64,000 nt of DNA from Acidimicrobiia bacterium. Its GTDB lineage: Bacteria; Actinomycetota; Acidimicrobiia; Acidimicrobiales; Aldehydirespiratoraceae. Made by a program: the position numbers and the translations under genes. Each line of letters starts with the position of its first letter. The first letter of the stretch is position 1. The stretch is taken from the NCBI GenBank assembly GCA_022820805.1, contig JAJEEV010000016.1:1-64000 (forward strand), read 5' to 3'. Below are positions 51,297 to 61,679 of this stretch, in pieces. The notes under the pieces were generated by a model. That model ran no database searches and was not told the DNA's origin. It worked only from the letters and a program-made list of their open reading frames with translations.

Positions 51297-52727
51297 TCAC
51301 AACCGAACTTCGGCGGGCTGCGCCGCGGCTGCGGGATGGCGTGCCGCTATCTCGCGGGCTGACGCCACCACGAGGGCGGTCTGCGACGATGCGGTTCCTG
51401 TGAACTGCGCCGGGTCGGCCACCAGTCGGGCCAGGTCGTCGCGGTCGAGCGGCACGCGGCCGTCCGCGGCGAGCTGGTCGAGCAGGCCGTCGAGGTCGGC
51501 AGGGGCGCCGCCTCCAGCTTGTTGAGCGGCCTGCCGGGTGGGCGCCGCCAGTACTGCGAGCGCGGCCTCACGACCCATCCCGGCGCCCACCAGTGCGGTG
51601 AGCAGCCTCGTGGTTGCCAGCGCAGGAACGAAGCGCTCGAAGTCGGCGTTGAGGGCGTCGGTGTCGATGTGAAGCTCCTCGAGCACGCCCAGCGCGGTGT
51701 GGAGGAGGCCGTCGGCGGCGCAGAAGGCGTCGGGGAGCATCACCCGGCGGGCCGCCGAGCAGCTCACGTCGCCCTCATTCCACTGGCGGCCGGCCAGGGA
51801 CGCCGCCATGGCCAGATGCCCGTCGAGGACGGTCCGCAGCGCGCCGATGCGCTCGGAGGACCTGGCGTTCGCCTTGTGGGGCATGGCCGAGGATGCGACC
51901 TGCCCGTCCCTGAAACCCTCGGCAGCGAGGCCGTGCCCGGCCATGAGCCGGATCGTGGTCGCCCATGACGCCGGTCCGGAGACGGCCTGCACCAGGGCGG
52001 ACACGACATCGAGGTCCATCGAGCGGGGATAGGTCTGTCCCGTCGCGTCGAGCACCCGGCCGAAGCCGAGGTGCTGGGCCACGATCCGCTCCAGCTCGTC
52101 CACCGCCTCCACCGAGCCGAGCAGGTCGAGCTGGTCGAGCCGGGTGCCGACCGGTCCCTTGATTCCCCGCAGCGGGTACCGGCCCAGGAGCTCGTCGATC
52201 CTGGTGAAGCCGAGCATGGTCTCGGTCGTGGCGTCGGCGAAGCGCTTTCCCAACGTGGTGGCCTGAGCGGCCACGTTGTGGGTGCGGGCCACCAGCGGTG
52301 TCGAGGCGTGACGCTCGGCCAGGTCGGCCAGCCGGGAGATGACCGCGACCAGGTCATCGCGGATCACCTTCAGCGATTCGAGGATCTGGAGCTGCTCGGC
52401 GTTCTCGGTCAGGTCGCGCGACGTCATGCCCAGGTGGATCTGCTGGTGACCGGCCAGCGCGCAGAACTCGTCGATGCGGGCCTTCACGTCGTGGCGGGTG
52501 ACCGCCTCCCGGGCCGCGATGGACTCGAGATCGACCACATCGACCACAGCCTCGTACGCCTCCAGCACGCTCCCCGCGACATCGAGCCCGAGCTTGCGCT
52601 GAGCCTCCAGGACCGCCAGCCACAGCCGGCGCTCCAGCACGACGCGCCGCTCCGGGGACCACACGGCCCGCATGCGTTCGCTGGCGTAGCGTCCCGCCAG
52701 CACGTTGGGGATTCCAGCGTCCACTTC
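51297..52727 (-). CDS. purB: Adenylosuccinate lyase
   Basis: A roughly 476-residue lyase that acts twice in purine synthesis: it releases fumarate from SAICAR and from adenylosuccinate. The fumarase-superfamily signature is SSAMPHKANARSSERI. VARTHNVAAQATTLGKRFAD carries the catalytic His region, and the N-terminus reads IPNVLAGRYASERM as in relatives. I choose the GTG at 52727, which has AGAGGG nine bases upstream; a GTG at 52748 would add seven residues. purA lies just upstream, so adenylosuccinate synthetase and lyase genes form one unit. Confidence 0.93.
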   Translation of the reverse strand, partial: EVDAGIPNVLAGRYASERMRAVWSPERRVVLERRLWLAVLEAQRKLGLDVAGSVLEAYEAVVDVVDLESIAAREAVTRHDVKARIDEFCALAGHQQIHLGMTSRDLTENAEQLQILESLKVIRDDLVAVISRLADLAERHASTPLVARTHNVAAQATTLGKRFADATTETMLGFTRIDELLGRYPLRGIKGPVGTRLDQLDLLGSVEAVDELERIVAQHLGFGRVLDATGQTYPRSMDLDVVSALVQAVSGPASWATTIRLMAGHGLAAEGFRDGQVASSAMPHKANARSSERIGALRTVLDGHLAMAASLAGRQWNEGDVSCSAARRVMLPDAFCAADGLLHTALGVLEELHIDTDALNADFERFVPALATTRLLTALVGAGMGREAALAVLAAPTRQAAQQAGGGAPADLDGLLDQLAADGRVPLDRDDLARLVADPAQFTGTASSQTALVVASAREIAARHPAAAAQPAEVRL

Positions 52728-52758
52728 GCTAGTCCCTCTCAGCTGCACTGCAGCGCAT

Positions 52759-52776
52759 CTGTCCGCTCGGCCTCTA
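52759..52776 (-). repeat. Dispersed repeat, head fragment
   Basis: On the minus strand TAGAGGCCGAGCGGACAG begins with the purA stop codon and ends in the gap before purB. It shows the same stop-codon junction as the copies at 10050 and 15533. Confidence 0.55.
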
Positions 52777-54060
52777 GGCCGCTTCCTGCCAGTCCAGGTA
52801 CTGGCTCCGGCCCGGTCCGACCCCTACCAGCCGGATGGGCACGCCGATGCCCTCCTCGAGGAAGGCGATGTAGTCGGCGGCCGCGGCCGGCAGCTCCGAG
52901 GACCGGGTGATGCCGCTCAGGTCGGTGCTCCATCCCTCGAGCTCGGCGTAGACCGGCACCGCCTTGTGGATCACCGACTGGTGGTACGGCATGTGCTCGT
53001 AGCGCTCACCGTCGAGCTCGTAGGCGACGCACACCTTGAGACGCTCGAGGCCGTCGAGCACGTCGAGCTTGGTGAGGGCCACCTCGGTCAGCGAGTTGAG
53101 CCGCACCGCCTGGCGCATCATCACCATGTCGAACCACCCCGTGCGGCGGCGGCGACCGGTGTTGGTGCCGAACTCGCCGCCGACCTCCACGAGGTGATCG
53201 CCGACCTCGTCGAACAGCTCGGTCACGAACGGCCCCGACCCCACCCGGGTCACGTAGGCCTTGGTGATGCCGATGACCCGGTCGATGTGGCGCGGACCGA
53301 TGCCGGATCCGACACAGGCCCCGCCGACCACCGGGTTGGACGACGTCACGAACGGGTAGGTGCCGTGGTCGAGGTCGAGGAACGTCCCCTGGGCCCCCTC
53401 CAGCAGCACCTGCCGGCCCCCCTCGAGGGCCTCATGCAGGAGGTTCACGGTGTCGGTGATGCATCCGGCGAGCCGGGGCGCGCACTCGTCCAGGTACACG
53501 CGGGCGATGTCGTCGGCGTTCATGGGCAGCCGGTTGAACACCTTGGCCAGGACCTTGTTGGTATGTGACAAGGCGGCTTCGAGCTTGGCACGGAAGATGC
53601 TCGGGTCGAGCAGGTCCTGCACCCGCAGCCCGGTGCGCATGGACCGGTCGGCGTACGCGGGTCAGATGCCCAGCTTGGTGGTGCCCAGCTTCGCATTGCC
53701 GAGGTGGCGCTCGTGCAGGGCGTCCAGCTCGGTGTGGTAGGGCATGATCAGGTGAGCGTTTCCCGACAGCTTCAGGGAGCTGCAGTCGATGCCCCTGGCC
53801 GTCAGCGCGTCGATCTCGGCGATGAGGACCCGGGGGTCGACCACCACGCCGTTGCCGATGACCGGCGTGATGTGGTCGTAGAGGACTCCGCTGGGGACCA
53901 GCTGGATCTTGAAGGTCTGGCCGCCTACCACCAGCGTGTGGCCGGCGTTGTGGCCGCCCTGGTAGCGGACGACCATGTCCATCTCGGCAGCGACGAGGTC
54001 GGTGAACTTGCCCTTCCCCTCGTCGCCCCACTGGGTACCGACGACAACGGTCGCAGGCAC
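52774..54060 (-). pseudogene. purA: Adenylosuccinate synthetase, interrupted by one in-frame TGA
   Basis: The gene starts at the GTG at 54060, with AAGGAG ahead, and the frame runs to 52774 apart from a TGA at 53662-53664. The first part has VVVGTQWGDEGKGKFTDLVA (the GTP P-loop-like motif) and YQGGHNAGHTLVV. The stop falls in the conserved segment GTTKLGI-stop-PAYADR, where relatives have Gly (GIGPAY); GGA to TGA is the single change needed. The second part is complete, including [24 protein letters not shown] and the RTGWFDMV region. The enzyme joins IMP and aspartate and is usually essential for AMP synthesis, so real loss is unlikely unless another copy exists. The stop is followed by C, a leaky context. 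A sequence error, readthrough or true mutation must be separated experimentally. Confidence 0.85.
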
Positions 54061-54110
54061 GGCGCTCTCCTTCAATCGGGGGGCGTTACCCGCCAAGTGT
54101 AGCTCCAATA

Positions 54111-54189
54111 CCGCTCTTGTTCGCTATCGCTCACGGGCCGCCCAAGTAACAGCAACAGCGCCCACGGCCTCGCCAGGGCTCGGCCTCTG
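54111..54189 (-). repeat. Dispersed intergenic repeat, copy on the minus strand
   Basis: Read on the minus strand it starts one base after the clpB stop with AGAGGCCGAG, then has GCGAGGCCGTGGG, and ends GCGGCCCGTGAGCGATAGCG followed by AACAAGAGCGG. The core is internally changed but recognisable. It separates the heat-shock operon from purA. Confidence 0.65.
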
Positions 54190-56673
54190 TCAGCCGAGAA
54201 TGAGCGACGAGCCGGACTCGTCGACGTCGACGGTCACCGTGTCGTCGGGGTCGTAGCGGCCCTCGAGCATGGCGATGGCCAGTGGATCGGAGATGGCGCG
54301 TTGGATCAGCCGCTTCAGGGGCCGGGCGCCGAAGGCGGGGTCGTAGCCGGCACGGGCCAGGTGCTGTCGGGCCTCGGAGGTGACCTCCAGCCCGAGGCGC
54401 TTCGGCTCCAGGCGCTCGCCCAGCCCCGCCAGCTGGATGTCGACGATGGCGGCCAGATCCTCGGGCTCGAGCGGGCGGAACCGGACGATGTCGTCGATGC
54501 GGTTCACGAACTCGGGCCTGAAGAAGTTGCCGGGCTCGCCCTTGAGGTTCGAGGTCATTATCAGCACCACGTTGGTGAAGTCGACGGTGCGGCCCTGCCC
54601 GTCGGTGAGGCGGCCGTCGTCGAGCAGCTGCAGCAGCACACCGAACACGTCGCCGTGGGCCTTCTCGACCTCGTCGAGGAGCACCACCGCGTAGGGGCGG
54701 CGCCGGACCGCCTCGGTGAGCTGGCCGCCCGAGTCGTACCCCACGTATCCGGGGGGCGCGCCGATGAGGCGCGACACGGAGTGCTTCTCCAGGTACTCCG
54801 ACATGTCGATGCGCACCATGGCACCCTCGTCGTCGAACAGGAACGCGGCCAGGGACCGGGCCAGCTCGGTCTTGCCCACCCCGGTGGGGCCCAGGAACAG
54901 GAAGCTGCCGATGGGGCGGTGGGGATCGCCCAGACCGACACGGCTGCGGCGGATGGCGTTGGCCACCACGCTCACGGCCTCGTCCTGGCCCACCACCCGC
55001 TCGTGGAGGTGCTCCTCCAGACGGATCAGCTTGGCGGTCTCGCCCTCCATCAACCGGGACACCGGCACGCCGGTCGAGCGGCTGACCACGGTGGCGATGT
55101 GGTCGGCGTCGACCTCCTCGGTGAGCATCGACGAGTCGCTCTGCAGTGACGCCAGGCGGCTGGTGGCCTCGTCGATGCGGCGCTCGGTCTCGGGGATGAT
55201 GCCGTAGCGGAGCTCGGCGGCCCGCTCCAGGTCGGGCTCGCGCTCCAGGTCGGACCGCTGGGTCTCCAGCTCCTCCTTGAGGGACCGGATGACGCCGATG
55301 GCCTCCTTCTCGGCCTGCCACCGGGCCGTCAGCGCGGACGACTCCTCGGTGAGGTCCGCGATCTGTCGCTCCAGGTCCTCCAGGCGCTCGCGTGAGGTGG
55401 CGTCGGTCTCGGCTGTCAGCGCGACCCGCTCCATCTCCAGCTGGCGCAGGCGGCGCTCCACCACGTCGATCTCGGTGGGCACGGAGTCGATCTCGATGCG
55501 CAGCGAGCTGGCCGCCTCGTCGATTAGGTCGATGGCCTTGTCGGGAAGGAACCGGCCGGTGATGTAGCGGTCCGACAGCTGGGCCGCCGCGATCAGGGCC
55601 GAGTCCTTGATGCGCACCCCGTGATGGACCTCGTAGCGCTCACGCAGGCCCCGCAGGATGGCCACCGTCGCCTCGACGGAGGGGGGCTCAACCAGCACCG
55701 GCTGGAAGCGGCGCTCCAGCGCGGCGTCGGTCTCGAGGTGCTTGCGGTACTCGTCGAGGGTGGTGGCCCCCACCATCCGCAGCGCGCCCCGGGCCAGCAT
55801 GGGCTTGAGCATGTTGCCGGCGTCCATGGCTCCCTCGGCGCCGCCCGCACCCACCATGGTGTGCAGCTCGTCGATGAAGGTGACGACCTCGCCGCCGGCC
55901 TCCTCGATCTCGGCCAGCACGGCCTGCAGCCGCTCCTCGAACTCGCCCCGGTACTTGGCCCCGGCCACCATGGCGGCCAGGTCCAGCACCACGAGCCGCT
56001 TGCCGGCGAGGCTGTCGGGCACGTCGCCGTCGACGATGCGCTGGGCCAGGCCCTCCACGATGGCGGTCTTGCCCACGCCGGGCTCACCGATCAGCACCGG
56101 GTTGTTCTTGCGACGCCGGGCCAGGACCCTGATGACCCGCCGGATCTCGTCGTCACGACCGATGACGGGATCGAGGCTGCCCGCCCGGGCCTCGGAGGTC
56201 AGGTCGCGGCCGTACCGCTCCAGCGCCTGGTACTGGTCCTCGGGAGCCTTGGTGGTGACCCGGTGACTGCCACGCACCTCGTGCAGCACCTTGAGCAGCA
56301 GCTCGCGGTCCAGGTCCAGCCGGCCGCCGAGGGCCAGGACCAGATGCTCGGTGGACAGGTAGTCGTCGGCCAGGTCGGACCGCAGCGTGTCGGCGTCGTC
56401 GAGCACGTCGCGCAGCTCCCGCGAGATGCCGACTTCGGACCCGTAGGCCCGGGGCAGGGTGGTGACCGCCTGCTGGGCCCTGTCTCGAACCGCGGTGGGA
56501 TCGACGCCCGCGGAGTGCAGCATTGGCAGGACCAGGCCCTCCTCCTGGGCCAGCAGGGCCAGGAGCAGGTGGTCGGGGGTCACCTCCGCGTGCGAGGCCG
56601 ACCGGGCCGACTCGGTGGCGGCCGAGAAGGCCTCCGTCGTCTTGAGAGTCCAGCGGTTGGGGTCGAGTGCCAT
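54190..56673 (-). CDS. clpB: Disaggregase ClpB
   Basis: An 827-residue Hsp100 chaperone that, with DnaK, solubilises aggregates. The N-domain is about residues 1-145. The first AAA+ module has GEPGVGKT and a Walker [11 protein letters not shown]; the coiled-coil M domain follows (about residues 400-515). The second module has [19 protein letters not shown], and the sensor-2 [11 protein letters not shown]. It is slightly shorter than typical ClpB. It is the last gene of the dnaK operon, eight bases after hspR, so it is under the same HspR control. Confidence 0.95.
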   Translation of the reverse strand: MALDPNRWTLKTTEAFSAATESARSASHAEVTPDHLLLALLAQEEGLVLPMLHSAGVDPTAVRDRAQQAVTTLPRAYGSEVGISRELRDVLDDADTLRSDLADDYLSTEHLVLALGGRLDLDRELLLKVLHEVRGSHRVTTKAPEDQYQALERYGRDLTSEARAGSLDPVIGRDDEIRRVIRVLARRRKNNPVLIGEPGVGKTAIVEGLAQRIVDGDVPDSLAGKRLVVLDLAAMVAGAKYRGEFEERLQAVLAEIEEAGGEVVTFIDELHTMVGAGGAEGAMDAGNMLKPMLARGALRMVGATTLDEYRKHLETDAALERRFQPVLVEPPSVEATVAILRGLRERYEVHHGVRIKDSALIAAAQLSDRYITGRFLPDKAIDLIDEAASSLRIEIDSVPTEIDVVERRLRQLEMERVALTAETDATSRERLEDLERQIADLTEESSALTARWQAEKEAIGVIRSLKEELETQRSDLEREPDLERAAELRYGIIPETERRIDEATSRLASLQSDSSMLTEEVDADHIATVVSRSTGVPVSRLMEGETAKLIRLEEHLHERVVGQDEAVSVVANAIRRSRVGLGDPHRPIGSFLFLGPTGVGKTELARSLAAFLFDDEGAMVRIDMSEYLEKHSVSRLIGAPPGYVGYDSGGQLTEAVRRRPYAVVLLDEVEKAHGDVFGVLLQLLDDGRLTDGQGRTVDFTNVVLIMTSNLKGEPGNFFRPEFVNRIDDIVRFRPLEPEDLAAIVDIQLAGLGERLEPKRLGLEVTSEARQHLARAGYDPAFGARPLKRLIQRAISDPLAIAMLEGRYDPDDTVTVDVDESGSSLILG

Positions 56674-56681
56674 CGCCTCTC

Positions 56682-57131
56682 CTAGTGGGCCCGGCGGTGG
56701 GCGTCCGGGCCCGCGGCCGCACCGGGCTCAGCGGCGGGGTCTCGGCGGGCGCGGTACAGCGTCACCGGCCTCTGCGGTCGAACCGCCGGGACCAGGCTGG
56801 CTCCGGTGAAGCCCCGGGCGGCCAATTCCGCCCGGTACTCCGCATGCGCCTGGCGCGCCTCGGACAGCTGGGACCGGAGTTCGGCGACCTCGCGTTCGAG
56901 TTCCAGGACGCGCTGCACTCCAGCAAGGTTGAGCCCCGAGTCGGTGAGCTCGGCGATGCGTCCCAGCAGCGCCAGGTCGGCGTCGCTGTAGCGGCGGCTG
57001 CCGCCCGCGGTCCGGGCCGGCGCGAGCAGACCCTTGCGCTCGTAGATCCGCAGCGTCTGGGGGTGCACTCCCGCCAGTTCGGCGGCCACCGATATGACGT
57101 ACACGGCTCGATGGAAGCGTTCGTCGGTCAT
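56682..57131 (-). CDS. hspR: Heat-shock repressor HspR (MerR family)
   Basis: A 149-residue MerR-type regulator. The N-terminus [32 protein letters not shown] is the winged helix of HspR; a leucine-rich helical dimer region follows ([18 protein letters not shown]). HspR represses the dnaK operon by binding HAIR sites and uses DnaK as co-repressor. The start ATG at 57131 overlaps the dnaJ stop (ATGA), so it is co-translated with its regulatory partners. The HAIR-like site at 60814-60834 is the expected target. Confidence 0.93.
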   Translation of the reverse strand: MTDERFHRAVYVISVAAELAGVHPQTLRIYERKGLLAPARTAGGSRRYSDADLALLGRIAELTDSGLNLAGVQRVLELEREVAELRSQLSEARQAHAEYRAELAARGFTGASLVPAVRPQRPVTLYRARRDPAAEPGAAAGPDAHRRAH

Positions 57132-58276
57132 GATGATTCTCCGTGGTCTGAGGTCTTGCGTCGCAGATGGGGCCTGGGGTCGTCCCCGGGGGCGGCCGCG
57201 AAGGCCTCCACCGCGGCCCGCTGCTCGTCGGACAGGTGTTCGGGCACCACCACCTCGACCTCGACGATGAGGTCGGCGCCACCGGTCGAGGGGCTCGCCG
57301 GAATGCGCAGTCGCCGTCCCGTGGTGGTGCCCGGCGGGATCCGGATGGTGATGGTCGAGTCGTCGAGGGTGGGGACCTTGACGTGGGCGCCGAGCGCGGC
57401 CTCCGAGAACGTGACCGGCACGCTCAGCGTGAGGTTCTTGCCGTCCCGCCCGAAGAGCCGGTGCGGCTTCACGCTGATCCGCACATACAGGTCGCCGGGC
57501 TGGGCACCGGGTCCCTGCGACGGGCCGCCGCGTCCCTTGAGCTTGATCCGCTGGCCGTCGGTCACCCCAGCGGGGATGCGCGCCTTCACCTCGCGGCGTC
57601 GATGCTCGACGCCGCGACCCCGGCACGCCGAGCAGGGCTCGTCGATGACGACCCCCCGTCCGGCACACGCGGTGCAGGGCCGGCTGAAGGAGAACAGGCC
57701 CTGGTTCTCCTCGGTCACCCCGGTGCCCGAACAGGTCGGGCACGGCTGCGGCCTGGCTGGGGGCTCGGCCCCTAGGCCCTCGCAGGTCCGGCAGCGGGCC
57801 TCGCCGGTAACGGGCACGGCGATGGTGGCCCCCGACACCGCGTCCGCGAAGTCGAGCTTCACCTCGGTCTCGATGTCGGCACCCCGCTGACCCGTGTCGC
57901 CGGGGCGACGACGGCGACCGAAGAGCCCCCCGAAGAGGTTCTGGAGGTCGCCCATCTGCTCGAAGTTCAGGTTGAAGCCCCCGGCGGCGCCCGGGCCGCC
58001 CGGACCGCCCGGACCGAAGGCGCCGGCCATGGGGCCGAGCCGGCGCACATCGTCGTAGGCCTTGCGCTTGGACGAGTCGCCGAGCACGTCGTAGGCCGAG
58101 GCCACCTCCTTGAAGCGGTCCTCCACCGCGGAGTCGCCGGGGTTGGCGTCGGGGTGCAGCTCCTTGGCCAGCCTGCGGTAGGCCTTGGAGATGTCGGAGG
58201 CCGACGCGTCCTCGGCCACGCCGAGGATCTTGTAGTAGTCCTTCTCGAACCACTCCCGCTGGGGCTCCACGCTCAC
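57128..58276 (-). CDS. dnaJ: Chaperone DnaJ
   Basis: A 382-residue type I Hsp40. The J domain has the HPD tripeptide in AKELHPDANPGD. A Gly/Phe-type linker follows (GAFGPGGPGGPG). Four zinc-finger repeats are complete: CRTCEGLG, CPTCSGTG, CTACAGRG and CSACRGRG. The C-terminal substrate-binding domains follow. It delivers substrates to DnaK and triggers ATP hydrolysis. It lies 25 bases after grpE and overlaps hspR. Confidence 0.95.
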   Translation of the reverse strand: MSVEPQREWFEKDYYKILGVAEDASASDISKAYRRLAKELHPDANPGDSAVEDRFKEVASAYDVLGDSSKRKAYDDVRRLGPMAGAFGPGGPGGPGAAGGFNLNFEQMGDLQNLFGGLFGRRRRPGDTGQRGADIETEVKLDFADAVSGATIAVPVTGEARCRTCEGLGAEPPARPQPCPTCSGTGVTEENQGLFSFSRPCTACAGRGVVIDEPCSACRGRGVEHRRREVKARIPAGVTDGQRIKLKGRGGPSQGPGAQPGDLYVRISVKPHRLFGRDGKNLTLSVPVTFSEAALGAHVKVPTLDDSTITIRIPPGTTTGRRLRIPASPSTGGADLIVEVEVVVPEHLSDEQRAAVEAFAAAPGDDPRPHLRRKTSDHGESS

Positions 58277-58285
58277 CTCCCTACT

Positions 58286-58302
58286 TCCCGCTCTTGTTCG
58301 CT
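58286..58302 (-). repeat. Dispersed repeat, core-end fragment
   Basis: TCCCGCTCTTGTTCGCT is the exact inverse of the end of the copy A core (AGCGAACAAGAGCGGGA). It fills the grpE-dnaJ gap and its last base is the first of the grpE stop. Confidence 0.5.
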
Positions 58303-58900
58303 CAGTTGCGCACCTTCACCATGGCCGGCCTGAGCACCCGGCCATTCCATGCGTACCCGGTGCGGAGGACCTCGGCGACGACCGGGGCGGCCTGGCCGTC
58401 GGCGCCGGAGTCCTCGCTCATCACCGCCTCATGGAACCCAGGGTCGAAGGCCTCGTCGACCGTGCCGAGGACGGTGAGGCCCTCGCCGGTCAGAACGCCC
58501 AGCAGCTGGGCCTGAACGGCTTCGATGCCCTCGACGCCCTGGCTCACCGCGGCCTCGCAGGCGTCGAGCACAACCAGCAGCTCCCGGGCCAGCCGCGAGG
58601 CGGCCTGGGCCACGAGGTCGGTGTTGCGCTTCATTGTCTGGCGGCGGAAGTTGGTGAACTCGGCGGTCACCCGCTGCAGGTCCTCGAGGTAGGCGTCGCG
58701 CTCCGCGATGGCGGTGGCCAGATCGGCCGGTGCCTCGTCGCTGAACGTCCCAGGGTCTGCCGACTCAGGATCAGCGGTCGCGGACTCAGATGACTCCGGC
58801 GGCTCCGGCTCGGAGGCCGGCCCGGCCTCCGGGGCCGGGTCCGTCCCGTCGGGCTCGGAAGCCGCCGTGTCGAGCTCGCTCACGTCCGAGGACTGGGCGC

Positions 58901-58904
<4 letters not shown>
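58302..58904 (-). CDS. grpE: Nucleotide exchange factor GrpE
   Basis: A 200-residue exchange factor for DnaK. The N-terminus (about 65 residues) is acidic and disordered (Glu/Ser/Asp/Pro-rich). The helical dimer is [27 protein letters not shown], and the beta-wing has DPGFHEAVM and [20 protein letters not shown]. Its start overlaps the dnaK stop (ATGA). The length matches actinobacterial GrpE. Confidence 0.94.
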
Positions 58905-60733
<1,829 letters not shown>

Positions 60734-60778
60734 GGTCAGGTTTCCTTTCGCTCGAATGCTCCTAACCTTTGAACGCCC

Positions 60779-60807
60779 ACCATAATCAAGTTAATTCCCA
60801 GTCACAA
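60779..60807 (-). promoter_or_regulatory. Candidate dnaK promoter
   Basis: On the minus strand TTGTGA (60802-60807) and TATGGT (60779-60784) lie 17 bases apart as -35 and -10 elements of the housekeeping type. They are about 45 bases ahead of the dnaK start and directly next to the HAIR-like site. Confidence 0.45.
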
Positions 60808-60813
60808 CAAAAA

Positions 60814-60834
60814 CTTGAGTCTTTAGTTGTCAAC
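60814..60834. promoter_or_regulatory. HAIR-like HspR binding site
   Basis: CTTGAGT-N7-TGTCAAC. The left arm is a perfect HAIR half (CTTGAGT-N7-ACTCAAG is the known consensus); the right arm matches four of seven positions. It is next to the -35 element of the candidate dnaK promoter, and the window encodes HspR. It also lies 34 bases before gpmA on the other strand. Confidence 0.55.
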
Positions 60835-60867
60835 TTTCACAAAGGGCGGGCCGATACCTTGACAGCC

Positions 60868-61632
60868 ATGGCCCACGACCTGATCCTGCTCCGCCATGGC
60901 CGCAGCGAGTGGAACGACAAGAACCTCTTCACGGGCTGGTACGACTGCCCCCTCGACGACACGGGGCGACACGAGGCTCGCCGGGCGGCGGAGTTGCTGA
61001 GGGGCGCGGACCTGATCCCCACCGCAGTGCACACCTCGGTGCTGCGCCGGGCCACCGAGACCACCGCCATCGTGCTCGACGCCCTGGGCCTCGGCTCGCT
61101 TGAGGTTCACCGCAGCTGGCGGCTCAACGAGCGCCACTACGGCGACCTCACCGGACTGGACAAGGCAGCCACCCGCGAGGCCCACGGAGACGAGCAGCTG
61201 CAGCGGTGGCGCCGGGGCTACGACACCCCGCCCCCGCCCATCCGGGGTGACAACGAGTTCAACCCCAACCAGTCACCGGTCTACGCCGACCTGCCGCCCG
61301 GGCTGGTGCCGCTCACGGAGAGCCTCGCCGACGTTCTGGCCAGGCTGCTGCCCTACTGGCAGGACGCCATCGTGGGCGACCTGCGCCGGGGGCACACCGT
61401 GCTGGTCTCGGCCCACGGCAACAGCCTGCGGGCCCTGGCCAAGCACCTCGACGGGATCTCCTACACCGACATCGGAGCGCTCAACATCCCCACCGGAATG
61501 CCGCTGCACTACGTGCTGGGCGCCGACATGCTCCCGATCGAGCCCATGCACCCCCTCCAGCGAGCCCTGGACCCCGAGGCCGCGGCCGCCGCCGCCGCCG
61601 AGGTAGCCGCCCAAGCCTCCCGTCCCCACTGA
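60868..61632 (+). CDS. gpmA: 2,3-bisphosphoglycerate-dependent phosphoglycerate mutase
   Basis: A 254-residue glycolytic mutase that interconverts 3- and 2-phosphoglycerate. The phosphohistidine is in LILLRHGRSEWN (most relatives have E or Q in place of this R). LNERHYGDLTGLDKA and the second His in LVSAHGNSLRALAKHLDG complete the site. The ATG at 60868 begins the family-like sequence; the upstream frame is unrelated. It is divergent from the dnaK operon, with HAIR-like and promoter sequence between them. The C-terminus has a run of alanines of low complexity. Confidence 0.93.
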   Translation: MAHDLILLRHGRSEWNDKNLFTGWYDCPLDDTGRHEARRAAELLRGADLIPTAVHTSVLRRATETTAIVLDALGLGSLEVHRSWRLNERHYGDLTGLDKAATREAHGDEQLQRWRRGYDTPPPPIRGDNEFNPNQSPVYADLPPGLVPLTESLADVLARLLPYWQDAIVGDLRRGHTVLVSAHGNSLRALAKHLDGISYTDIGALNIPTGMPLHYVLGADMLPIEPMHPLQRALDPEAAAAAAAEVAAQASRPH

Positions 61633-61679
61633 GGCCCGCCCTCACTGAGAACGGGCGCGGCGGGTAATGTCGCGCCGTC

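Noticed and set aside
46221..53664. Alternative genetic code with TGA as a sense codon
   Set aside because: Many intact genes here end in TGA, and the two internal TGA codons would need to mean Trp in one case and Gly in the other.
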